Both the position numbers and the translations under genes were made by a program. Positions 52,180 to 62,777 of a DNA stretch of 64,000 nucleotides are shown here, piece by piece. This DNA is from Eriocheir sinensis. Lineage: Eukaryota > Arthropoda > Malacostraca > Decapoda > Varunidae. The stretch spans positions 62,001 to 126,000 of the forward strand of contig NW_026111763.1 in NCBI RefSeq assembly GCF_024679095.1. Direction: 5' to 3'. A model generated the notes under the pieces. That model ran no database searches. It worked only from the letters and a program-made list of their open reading frames with translations, and had not been told where the DNA came from. Numbering within the stretch: the stretch's first letter is position 1; every line of letters starts with the position of its first letter.

Positions 52180-53200
52180 GGAGTGCAGAGGGCAGGCAGG
52201 CAGGTAACAGGTCAGGAACAAGGTAAAAAAAAAAAAAAAAGGACGCAAAGGACAATGAAAACGAGAGGAAAATTGCAGCCTTTCTCTGGGTACGAAGGAA
52301 AGGAATGGAGGAGGACGAGGAGGGGGAAGTTGCGTGAGAAGGATATCCAGCACCAGGAGGAGGAGGAGAAGGTGAAAGAAGAAGAGGAGGAGGAGGAGAA
52401 GGAACGGGATAAGAGAGGTGGATGATGGATCAGGCAGGTTCATCATAGCTGCCCCGCTCACCTGCGTCTTGGCCAGGTGCTTTATTGCTCATTAATTAAG
52501 ATGACCACCTGCCTGACGGAGGGGGAGAGGAAGGAAGGGAAAGAGCGGGGAGGTAAGGAAAGAGGAGGAGAGGTGCTGCAAGGGGGTGTCAGATGGGAGG
52601 AATGAGTAGGGAGGTAAGGGAGGAGATGGAGGAGGGTGTCTGACGGAGGGAGAGAAGGAAAGGGAGGGAGAGGAGGCTGCAAAGGGGGGGGGGGTTGGAG
52701 GTTAAGTAGGAAAGCGTAGAAGATATGCAATTTCGTTAGATAAGAATAGGACAACCAGGAACAATAGGATGGAGTTGAAGAGGCGGAGGGAGAGGAGGAG
52801 GAGGAGGAAGAAGGCAAAGGAGAGTTAAGAAGTAGGAGGAGAAGGAAGAGTTGGAGGAAGAGGTTGCAGCAAAGGAGCAAGAGGAGGAGGAGGAGGAAAG
52901 ACGAGATGCGAAAGAGAGAAAGAGGGAGAGCGAGAGGACGAGTTGAAGAGGAGGAGAATGAAGTTACTGGAGGAAGAAATGGAGTGTTTGGAAAGACGAA
53001 AGGGAGAAAAACCTATTGTAAAAAAACGAGATATATGAGATCCGAAGAGGAGGGAGAGAGAGAGAGGGAGAGAGGAAGGAAAGGAAAGAGAGAGAGAGAG
53101 GGGAAGGGAAAAGGAAGTAAGGAAGGAATGGAGAGAGAAGGAGGAACGATTGAAGAGAAGAGGGAGAGAGAGAAAAGAGAGAGAGAGAGAGAGAGAGAGA
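52180..53200. other. Purine-rich low-complexity block
   Basis: GGAGG/GAAAG-rich plus strand ending in a GA array. Frames are Glu/Arg/Lys or, on the opposite strand, Ser/Leu/Phe strings. Confidence 0.8.
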
Positions 53201-53269
53201 GTTGCCACTCAAGAAACCATTACCTTTCCTTTCCTCTCTCCTAGATTCTCCACACTTGGTAAGGAGGCT

Positions 53270-53328
<59 letters not shown>
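53176..53328. repeat. Inverted simple repeats: (GA)12 then (CT)27
   Basis: GA at 53176-53201 and CT at 53274-53328 are separated by about 72 bp. This is the point where a purine-rich kilobase switches to a pyrimidine-rich one. Confidence 0.93.
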
Positions 53329-53342
<14 letters not shown>

Positions 53343-53344
53343 TT

Positions 53345-54700
53345 ATTTGTCTGTATTCGTCTTAGTCTGTTTGTATGATTGTCTATTTATCGTCTGTTCG
53401 TGTTATTTATGTCTCTGTCTGTTACTTTCTGTTTGTGTCTGTCTGTCTTTGTAGTCTTGTCTGTGTCTTTTTCCTGCATTTATTTGTATTTATTTCTGCA
53501 TTTTTTTTTGTGTACTTTTCTTTTTCTTTTATTTCCTCATCCATTTTTCTTCTTTTTTTATTACGGCTTATTATTCCTTTTCCTTTATCTTTTTTATTTA
53601 TTTTCTTTCACATTTCTTCATTCATTTATCATTATTTCTAATCGTGTATTCTTTTCTTTTTCCATTCTTTTCATTCCTTCGTTCATTATTATTCTCGTTT
53701 GGTATTTTTACGACATTCTTTTTTTCTCTTTTCTTTCATTTTTTTCGTTTCTCCCATTCCCAGCATTTATTCCTCCTCTCTCTCCATGTCTCTCTCTTAT
53801 TTTTATTATTATGACGCTCTAATTAACCTCCCATAAGCGCCCATCAGACCCGCCCTTCAAAACCGGACTAGGACCAGACTTTACCCCCTTCCCCCCTTCC
53901 CCCCTCATCCCCATCTTCTCCTCTCCATCCTTCCCTCCTCCTCCTCCCGTCCTTCCTTCCTTTCGCCTCTCCTCTCCTCTCTCTCTCCTTCCCTGTACCC
54001 TCTCGCACCCTTTCCTCGCTACCCTCTCCCTCCTTTCCTTCTCCTCCTCCCGGCCTTCCCTCCTCCTCTCCTTTCCCTCTTCCCTGTACCCTTTCGTCCC
54101 CTTTAACCTTTCCCTTTCCTTCCTCTGTTCTTCTCGTCCTTTTCTCTCTCAAAACTATTCTCAATCCGTCCCCTCATCTCGTTTAACTCTCCTCTGCCTA
54201 GCATTTTCTCTTCCTACCTTGTCTTTTTTTTTTTTACCTTTTTTTTATGCTTTTTTCACCTCCTGCCCCCCCCTCCCCTTCTCCCCCTCTATGCCTCCAC
54301 TGCGTATCATTCTCTCTCCTCAGCTCATCTTTTCTCCTTTCTTTTTCTCTTTCCTCTATATCCATTTCGCCTCCTGCACCCTCTCCTCCTCTTTTTCCAT
54401 TATCTTTTCTCCTTTCTTTTTCTCTTTCCTCTATGTCCTCTTCGCCTCCTGCACCCTCTCCTCCTCTTTTTACATATCCTCTTCTGCTTCTCCTCCTTTT
54501 TTTACCATATTCCCTTTTCCTCCTGCTTCCTCTCATGCTCCTTTTTCCGTATAATTCTCACCTACTGCTTCTCACTTCCTTCTTCCTTCCTTCGTTTCCG
54601 TATCCTTCTCGTCCGTCCCTTGCACTCCCCCTCTCCTCCTCCTCGTCCTCATTTTCCATATCCTGTTTCTTTCCCGTTCCCCATAATTTCCGTACAAAGG
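53345..54700. other. Pyrimidine-rich low-complexity block
   Basis: TTTC/CTCC-rich sequence. 54310-54480 contains a repeated phrase (CTTTTTCTCTTTCCTCTATR then TCTTCGCCTCCTGCACCC) in two copies. Confidence 0.8.
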
Positions 54701-54964
54701 CTTTAATGCCACGCTCATAATTCTCCCATTACGCCGTGAATAATTGTGTGAGCCTCGTCTTGTGTGAGCAGCCTAAGTGATAAAGAAGTAAAGTAATACG
54801 CAGAGAGGTTACTTGAATGTTCTTTGCGTACGAAAAAATAATTGAAAGATAAAGACGCTAAGTAATGAGAAAAAAATAACTAATAAAGAGTTAACAAGAG
54901 AAAAGGAAAGGTATACGATTTAAGGGATACGATAAGATGATAATTTAGAATGTGAGAAGAGAAA

Positions 54965-55085
54965 CTGACTTATCTTTCGGCCATTCCTCTAACTCTTTTT
55001 GGGAGCAGTGAGTAGTGGGCTTTTTTTTTTTCATTATTGTTTCTTTTTTTTATGCCCTTGAACTGACTCCTTTGCTGTAAAAAAG
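54965..55085 (+). mobile_element. LINE family B 3' UTR fragment
   Basis: CTTTCGGCCA, TTGGGAGCAGTGAGTAGTGG, a T-run and ATGCCCTTGAACTGACTCC match in order the 3' UTR at 22200-22305. The copy is heavily 5'-truncated and non-coding. Confidence 0.8.
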
Positions 55086-55164
55086 GAAAGATAAACGAAG
55101 TGATAAAAACCGACATGAAGAAAAATATAAATAGCAACCTTCCCATTTTAAATTGAAATAAAAA

Positions 55165-55510
55165 AATACGGGGGTTAGTTTTTGGTCAGTCATCTAATGG
55201 GCTAATTGGAGGGAGGCTTTCTTTATTATTTTTCTTCTTTTGTCTCTGCCTTTATCTCTTTTTTCTTTCAGGCCGTTTTAAGTTCGAATATTAATAAGTT
55301 TGTGGTTTAATTTACGTTCAATCATCTAATGGGCAAATTGGAGGGAGCCTTTCTTTATTATTTTTCTTTTTTTTGTCTCTGCCTTTATCTCTTTTTTTTT
55401 TCAGACCGTTTTAAGTTCAAATATAAATAAGTTTGGGGTTTAATTTTCGTTCAATCATCTAATGAGCAAATTGGAGGGAGCTTCTTCAATCTTTTTTTTT
55501 TTTTTGTCGG
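55165..55510 (+). repeat. Three-unit tandem repeat, 132-133-bp period
   Basis: CATCTAATGGGCAAATTGGA or a variant occurs at 55191, 55323 and 55456. Units share TTCTTTATTATTTTTCTT and CTTTATCTCTTTTTT, and AGACCGTTTTAAGTTCRAAT. Confidence 0.95.
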
Positions 55511-55654
55511 TCCTTATCTGCGTCTCCTTCCTTTTCTTTCATTGTGACAAATTGGTCCTTCACGTCAGCCGCTAATGTAGACTTATTGCCGAATTATTTT
55601 TACAGTCCGACGTTCCGTGTTGGTCTGGGCGAGTTTACGGGCGCCGAGTGATCC

Positions 55655-55716
55655 CCGCGTGACCCCGAGCTTGATTAGGTCAGCAGAGGTCATGGGGGTG
55701 AGCAGATATGACCCCT
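55655..55716. promoter_or_regulatory. Perfect DR4 nuclear-receptor motif
   Basis: AGGTCA at 55677-55682 and 55687-55692 are separated by GCAG, giving a DR4. TGACCC half-sites in the opposite orientation lie at 55660 and 55709. DR4 is a known binding arrangement for RXR/USP heterodimers. The left half shares the string GATTAGGTCAG with the island at 5.9 kb. Function is inferred. Confidence 0.4.
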
Positions 55717-55720
55717 CCCG

Positions 55721-55723
<3 letters not shown>

Positions 55724-55815
<92 letters not shown>
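55724..55815. repeat. (CT)46 microsatellite
   Basis: Uninterrupted CT array 8 bp after the DR4 region. Confidence 0.98.
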
Positions 55816-55817
<2 letters not shown>

Positions 55818-55863
55818 GCAGGGCGACAGAGAGAGAACACACACACACACACACATACACCCC

Positions 55864-56112
55864 GCTCCAGTAGCTCAGTCGGTTAGAGAGCCGCGCTGCA
55901 AGGCTTCACGGCCAAACAGGCGGCGATTCGAGCCCCGCTCAGGCCGGATTCTTTCCGTTGACTAGTAGTAGTTACTGTCTCCCCTGGAACAAGGGGGATG
56001 GGGTGTATGTGAGGTCTGGCAGTACCCAGAGATCGACGATAATGAGCACTTGCTCACGTCAGGAGAGTACCTACTAGCAAAGCAAGTCCATCTCGTGATC
56101 AGGCCGTAGTGA

Positions 56113-56159
<47 letters not shown>
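55864..56159 (+). mobile_element. tRNA-derived SINE, family 1
   Basis: The head contains an RNA polymerase III A box (TAGCTCAGTCGG, 55871-55882) and B box (GATTCGAGCCC, 55925-55935) at tRNA-like spacing. The 5' and 3' ends of the head do not pair as an acceptor stem, so it is not a working tRNA gene. The unrelated body (about 55945-56110) contains GGCAGTACCCAGAGATCGAC and GCACTTGCTCACGTCAGGAG. The tail is an AC array (56116-56159). Confidence 0.8.
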
Positions 56160-56162
<3 letters not shown>

Positions 56163-56313
56163 TCGTCCGAAAGGTGCTCGTCTGGAAAAGCACTCCAGAA
56201 CCTCAGTGTGTGTGTGTGTGTCAATAATGTGAGAGATATAACTTCACACAAGGCGTATACAACAAAGAACAGTATCATGTAGTAGTACCCAACAACAGTA
56301 ACAACATCAACAG

Positions 56314-56314
56314 C

Positions 56315-56355
<41 letters not shown>

Positions 56356-56356
56356 C
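56314..56356. repeat. (AAC)14 microsatellite
   Basis: AAC trinucleotide run. Confidence 0.95.
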
Positions 56357-56829
56357 TCCAGTACTACCTCTACACCACCACCATTCCTCACCTTTCTGTA
56401 CATTATTTCACCTTCCTCCTCTCCTCTCACCTTTCCTAAACCTATACGTCATTCTCCTTTCCATCCTCTTGCTCTCTCCATCCATCCTTTCCTGCAATAC
56501 ACCTCCCTTCTTTTCTCCATCCTTCCTTACCTTACCTTACCCTCCCTCACACGCTACCACTCAAACTGAATAAGAAAAATATATATATGAACACACCTAC
56601 ACGAGAGAGAAATGGAGAGAAGAGAATAAAAGCGAGAGAAAACTGAGAAAAAACTAAAAACCTCCTCTTGAGATGCGCCATTATGCCCCTGAATGAACAC
56701 ACACACAAAGCTGAGTGAAGTTACACGAATCTTCTGAATTAATGAAGGACAAAACCGGCTTATCTCAGAACATCTCGACTGTTTCAAATGTATTAGTGCT
56801 TTTTCCTCAGACCTTCTATTTTAATGGAC

Positions 56830-57950
56830 TCAAGTGGAGGGGGGAGGAAAGCAGGGTAAGGAGGAGGAGGAGGAGGAGGAAAAAAAAGAGGGAGAGGAGG
56901 AGAAGGAGGCGGAGGAGGGGGAGGAGGAGAAGGAAACAAGGAGAGGAAGCAAGGAATAGTAGGCAACAGAAAAAAAATATTGGCTTGTAACGAGACAGCA
57001 TGCTTTAATTATTCAGCTTCTATTTGACTTTTTGTAATGTGAATAGGTAAGGAAGGAAAATAGAAAGAAAGTATGCATAAAAAGGGCGATAAAGAATAAA
57101 TAGATGAAATTAAATATAAAAAAAATGCAGAAAGAAAGCCAGTGGCAACTGAAGAGGAGGCTGAAGAAGCGTATAGAAGAGTAAGAGAGAAGGAGGAGGA
57201 GGACTTAAACAGAGAGAGAGATGGAGGAATGGGAATAGGACTGGAGAGAGAGGAGAGGATAGGTAATTGATGCTCTTCAAGTTGGAGGGAAACTTTCCAG
57301 AGAAGAGGCGAAGGACCTGGAGGAGGAGGAAGAGGAGGAGGAGGAGGAGGAGGAGGAGGAGGAGGAGGAGGAAAAGCCGCATGAGGAAGAAAAAGCGGAG
57401 AAGAAAAAAGAGGAGAGAGATGAGGAGGAGGAGAAGAAAGAAGGAAGAAAAATATGAAGAATGCAGATGAGGAAGAGGCAGAAGGAGGAGGAGAAAAGCA
57501 AAAGAAAAAAGAAGAGAGATGAGGAACCAGGGAGGGAGGAGGAGAAAATGGAGACTTAAAAGTAGAAAGGAGAAAGATTAAGAGGAGGAGAAAAAATTGG
57601 AGAAAAAAGCAGATGATGAAAATGAAAGTAAAATAGCGAGGAGAGAAAAGAATAAGAATAGAAAATATACGAGAAAATGATGGAGAAAGAATAGGAAGAA
57701 AAAATTAAGGGGGAGATGAGGATAAGGAGAATGAGGGAAGAGAAAGGAGGAGGAGAGAGATGAGGAAGAGGATTATAAGGAGAAAGAGCAGGGAGGGAGG
57801 AGGAGGAGAAAGTGCCGAATGAAAAGGAGAAAGAGCAGCGAATGGAGGAGTAGGAGAAAGAAAATGAGGAGGAGTGAGAATATAAGAGTAAAGATGAGGA
57901 GATGCAGAGGCTGAAATAAAGTATAGATGCCAAAACCTTCTGATCTTCAT
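56830..57950. other. Purine-rich block with GGA arrays
   Basis: GGA arrays (for example 57332-57372) and AAAGAGGAG phrases. Frames are Arg/Lys/Glu or Ser/Leu strings. Confidence 0.8.
56960..57025 (-). mobile_element. LINE family D 3' UTR fragment
   Basis: The order AGGCAACAGAAA, TATTGGCT, AACGAG and TTTAAT..TTCAGC or similar matches 43155-43215, the 3' UTR of the minus-strand LINE. It is short and diverged, with no octamer tail visible. Confidence 0.5.
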
Positions 57951-58079
57951 TTATCTTTTATGTCATGTTTGTTGCTTCCTTCCTTCCCCTCTTCCCCTCC
58001 TCCTCCTCCTCCTCCTCCCTGCACAGACCGACGTGCTGGGAGAGGGTGGCTGTTGTGACAATGACCAATGACAATGACC

Positions 58080-58287
<208 letters not shown>

Positions 58288-58339
58288 CTTTTGGTTCCCT
58301 CGTATTTATTTCCTTACCACCATCGTTCTTTCACCCTCC

Positions 58340-58475
58340 TGTCCAATCTTCCACCACCACCACCAGCCACCACCACCACTGCCACCACCACCAATCACCA
58401 CTGCGTAACACCCTCAGGTTACCATCCACCTGCCACCTACCACCACCACCACCGTCCACCATCATTCCAGGATCC
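58340..58475. repeat. CCA-rich trinucleotide region
   Basis: Imperfect CCA/CAC trinucleotides in several clusters. Confidence 0.85.
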
Positions 58476-58865
58476 TCTCTCTCCCTTGTCACACACATAC
58501 ACAACACCACCTCCTTACCCTCTCCACAATTAATTTCTTCTCTCTCTCTATCATGTGCCTTGGTTCCCTCCTGTGTGCCGCCTCGCGCATCCTTACCATC
58601 AGGTTTCCTTTGTGTTCGCGTGTTTTGTTTGTTTGTTTTGTTTATGGGTTTCTCAATCATTGGTTTCTCTGTTTTGTTTTTTTTAACCTTTAGCGCCTTT
58701 TGTGTCTCTTTGCCTAGGTTGCTTTCCTTATTTTTCTTTCGTTTTGCAATTCACTCAAAGGCATTTTTAAATTGCGGTTTCTGTGCTAATATGTTTCGTT
58801 TTATATTTATAAAAACATTTGGTAACTTTATGTCTTCGTTGTCTGGTCGTTTCTCCCGTTTGGGA

Positions 58866-59180
58866 GGCGGAGGCTGAGTGGTCAGTATGTGACGTTGAGT
58901 CCTCTGGAAGACTGGAGTTCAAGTTCCATCCACCCACTACATTGGGAGAAACTTCAGGTCATTGTTAAATGGCAAGACTACCCACATGCTGTCCTAGAAG
59001 ACCACCTATCAACACGGATCTAAATAGGTGCTCTCTACAGAGGATCAAAAGATGGAGGCTGTAGGGGGCAGCATGAGCCAAACAATATGGCGCCACTATC
59101 AAAACATTTACCTGCTGCCACAACAGGCTGGAACAGCCAGCCTACCGCCAGCTACCGCCTACCGGCGCTTTAGGGTGAGA
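58866..59180 (+). mobile_element. Putative tRNA-derived SINE, family 2
   Basis: A-box-like AGGCTGAGTGG (58871-58881) and B-box-like AGTTCAAGTTC (58916-58926) occur at tRNA-like spacing, followed by a non-tRNA body with AAGACTACCCACATGCTGTC and GGCAGCATGAGC. The sequence is unrelated to family 1 outside the promoter boxes. The 3' end is uncertain and no clear tail is visible. Confidence 0.55.
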
Positions 59181-59199
59181 GGAAGAAAAATCCTTCGAA

Positions 59200-61255
59200 T
59201 CGTGTATACGGATTCGTCACTGCCAGATCCTCGGACGTTGTTTCAGTCCTATATGTTTTTCTGTGTTTTTATTCTCAACCATATGTACCGTTTGGCTATT
59301 GTCTGTTTGCCTCCCTTGTCGTTTTCCCTTTTTTTTTCCTTTTCTTTCAATCCTCCTAGTCGCTGCTCATTTCATCACTGCCTCGCGCCTTATCCATACC
59401 CGGCGCTGGATATGCATATTGAAAATCTCACGCTGCTTCTCATCGTTCCTCGCTGAATCTCCCTTTCCTTTGTATATGCCTTGTGTCCATCGCCCTCCAC
59501 CACACACACTGCTGGCAGCAGGCGTGTTTTGCACAATGGAATATTTTTCCGCCCACGCCTTGAAAGGCTCCACGCCCTTGATAACATCAGGAATCACTCC
59601 TACCTGCCCTTCCTCTCCTCTGTAACTATCACTGCAAGGCTTTTCACACTTACCTGTCACACCCGCCTATATTTCAGCCGCCCCCACATCCCCTCTGACG
59701 CGTCCTCCCCTCACACGTGTTGCCATTCTTCCTGCACTCACTCTGTCTGCGCGTTGTTTCATAGTCTACATTTCCCTCTTCATCACCGCCGCCGTGTGTG
59801 GCGCAGACTGTGAGCCCCGTTATCGCCGCGGGCAGGTGCTGTTATTGGCGTCGTTTACTCTGGCATGCCATTGTCATTCAGAACAGCCGCTCTGCATCGC
59901 TCCTCGTCTCCTCATAAGCCGAGCAGCTTGCCGGTGTAGCTCTGCACCCCCTCCCGTGGGACACCACTGCCCCTGTTGCCCGCGTGAAAATTAAATGTAG
60001 TTGGTTTTTGTTGGCATTTACACGCCCGGTAAAAAGGAGGTTATGGATGACGATGCTGACTCTGAATCTCATTGTGCACGCTAAGACAAATGGCTGTGTG
60101 GTGGAGGTCTGAGGGTCTCCTTACTCACAGATGGGCAGCAGTCCATGCATATCAAAGGCATACATGGTGCGCACCCCCTACTAGAAAGGGAGGTTGTTAG
60201 TGAAGTAATATCCTTCAAGGAATGCATCAGGATTAATAGATGAAATAGCCATAAAAAGTAACGGATGGAAATTGCTTTGATTGAAAACTCTTTTTATGGA
60301 CCTTCATATGATAAGGAATGATGAAAACAGGCCCTAAACCTTGCCTCGGCAAGCTTTTCTGTGAAGCCTTGTGACCTGCAGGACTCTGCGGTGGACCACG
60401 CCGGATAGAAGACAGGCACAAGCTTGAGTGTGCAGGCCAGCGCATGTGCAGGCTGACCCTCCCAACTGCCTTCAGGTCGTCTGGGACGAACTTTTATTGG
60501 GACTTAGGCAGCCGAGGTCGATCCAGCCTCCCGAGGCGCCGCAGAGCCTCCGCCTTGAACCGCGTGCGCCGCCATAAGAGCAGGTACACTTCATCGATTG
60601 TCTTCCTGGTGTCGTCTTTTGTCCTCCAAAGAACTTGCTCGTTATCTTCCCTCCAAGACAGTCTGTGCCTGTTTCTGTCACGCCTTAACCAGTCCTTTGT
60701 TGATCCTTTAAGAAAAATTAACTGCAGGAGCAGTCCGGTGCATTATCACTCCGTGTGCTTAGATTAGCCACTCGGAGTAATGCTGTTTGGTAAACTCAAG
60801 ACGTCAGCTGACTTAAAGCTACAAAAAAGTAATGGCTGAAAATTTCCTGAGCGTGTCAAACAAATGAAACTCGTCGGGCTGGAAGAGACCAGCCATCACC
60901 CTTAGCCTTTGTACAGCTCCCTATCGCCAAACGATTTCCTAGGCAGCACGTGCAGCGAAGTCACGATCCTCAGGTCTCTTGTCACTCCGTCGTGCAGGAT
61001 GATCCAGATCGGACCGATGCAGACGCAACCGCGAAACTATTGAGGTCTGAAAAGAGTTGATACGTTTGCAACGCGTCAGGACGTTCCCAGATCGTCCGCT
61101 GCAGGCTCGAGGAAGGCGGGATTAAAAGCTCCATCTGCAGGAAGCTTGTGCGGCGACCAAGGGGCGAAATTGAGGGAAGACATACTGCCTTGTAACACAC
61201 TATACGAAAACATGCTCTTCCCTTCACTCTAAGATTAAAGCAGGGCGCAGAAATT
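59200..61255. other. Complex sequence, no gene recognised
   Basis: The longest microsatellite-free stretch in the last 20 kb. Several frames of 65-140 residues exist, but none shows a recognised domain, and stops and possible splice sites do not resolve a gene model. It may include exons or old repeats that are not recognised here. Confidence 0.4.
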
Positions 61256-61289
61256 GCCAAATCAACTTCCTCAAGCCTTAACGTTCGCC

Positions 61290-61451
<162 letters not shown>

Positions 61452-61546
61452 TTAAGTGTATGTGTGAAAAATTTCGTTCAATGATTCTAATGCTTTTTTT
61501 TTCCTTTCCTTCCTTCGTGTGTTTTTGTATGTCTGTGTCTGTGTCT

Positions 61547-61551
<5 letters not shown>

Positions 61552-61613
<62 letters not shown>
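61552..61613. repeat. (GT)31 microsatellite
   Basis: Preceded by TCTGTG hexamers, grading into pure GT. Confidence 0.97.
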
Positions 61614-61614
<1 letters not shown>

Positions 61615-61622
61615 CTGTTGAG

Positions 61623-61721
61623 CGGCAACGCGTGGCGGTGTGACGTGCCGGAGCGGGTGTTGTGGACGAAGAACTGGATGACACACTCGCCCGTCCACTT
61701 TTACAGGTTACACATCATCAG
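61623..61721 (+). CDS. Weak candidate exon with LRR-C-terminal-like start
   Basis: After a GT array, CTGTTGAG gives a possible acceptor at 61622 and TCAG/GTGAGC a good donor at 61721/61722. The 99-bp stretch between is GC-rich and encodes about 33 non-repetitive residues beginning GNAWRCD, which resembles the G/N-x-W-x-C-D start of leucine-rich-repeat C-terminal caps, followed by VPERVLWTKNWM. The second Cys of the usual C-D-C is Val here, which argues against it. The acceptor lacks a pyrimidine tract. No neighbouring exon is seen, so this is a lead and not an established gene. Confidence 0.22.
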
Positions 61722-61729
61722 GTGAGCAG

Positions 61730-62777
61730 CTCATACCATTACCTGCCCGACCTCCCTCCCTTCCTCTCTTACCTCTCTTCTGTTCCTCTCCCCTTACTTG
61801 TCCAACCCTCTCCTCTTCATTTGCTATCTCTCCTTCACCTCTTCTCTCCATCTTCCTTCCCTTCATTCACCTTCCTCTCTCCGTCCCTCATTCGCTTACC
61901 TCTCCTCTGTTTCTCTCCACTTACCTGTCCCCTCCTCTCCTTTCATTTCATTTACCTCATCCTTTGCTCTCTCTCCCTTACCTCTTCTCTCCATCTCCCT
62001 TCCCTTCCTTCACCTTCCTTCCTCTCTCCTCCCTCACTTATTTGATCTCTTTCTTCCTTCCTCCTTTCCTTAGCCTTCCTCCATTTCCTCTTTCCTGTCC
62101 TATACCTGTTCTACCTCCTCCCTCACTCCTTTCTTACCTCTCCTCTGTTCCTCTCCTCTTCATTAACCTCTTCATTTGCTCTATCTCCTTCACCTCTTCT
62201 CTCCATCTCCCTTCCCTTCCTTCACCTTCCTTCCTCTCTCCCTCCCTCACTTACTTAATCTCTCTCCTCCTTCCCTCCTTTCCTTATCCATCCTCCATTA
62301 CCTCCCTCCTCCCTCCCTCACTGCCTCACCCTTCCCTCTCACTTTCGTCCTTTCTTTACCTCTCCCCTCCCTTTATTCACCTTTCTTTACCACTCCCCTT
62401 CATCTCTCCTTCCCTTCCTCTCTTACCTCTCTCTCTCTCTCCCTTCCTCACCTTCCTCCCTCTCTCCACTCTCACTTACTTTACCTTCCTCCTCCTTCCC
62501 TCCTTTACTACAACTTCCTCTATTTCCTTCCTTCCTTTCTTTAACTGTCCTCCCTTTCTCCCTCTTTTACCTTTCATTATTTCTCCCTTCCTTCACCTTC
62601 CTCCTTACCTCTCTCACTTAACTGTACCTCTGCTCTCTCTCCCTTTCCTCCCTTCCTTCACTTTCCTCCCTTCCTCTCTTAATTCTCCTCTACCTCTCCC
62701 TTCCTTCCATCTTCACCTTCCTCCCTTCCTTCGCCCTTCCTTCCTTCCTTTACCTGCCTACCATCTTTCTATCTCCT
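61730..62777. other. Pyrimidine-rich block with recurrent CTTACCTCTCC phrases
   Basis: Phrases such as CTCTTACCTCTC, CTTCACCTTCCTTCC and TCCATCTCCCTTCCCTTCC recur irregularly. Parts look like a diverged duplication (about 61820-62060 versus 62160-62290). The 369-residue plus frame is compositional. Confidence 0.75.

Noticed and set aside
55864..55945. A functional tRNA gene
   Set aside because: A and B boxes are present but the ends do not form an acceptor stem, and a non-tRNA body and AC tail follow, so it is a SINE head.
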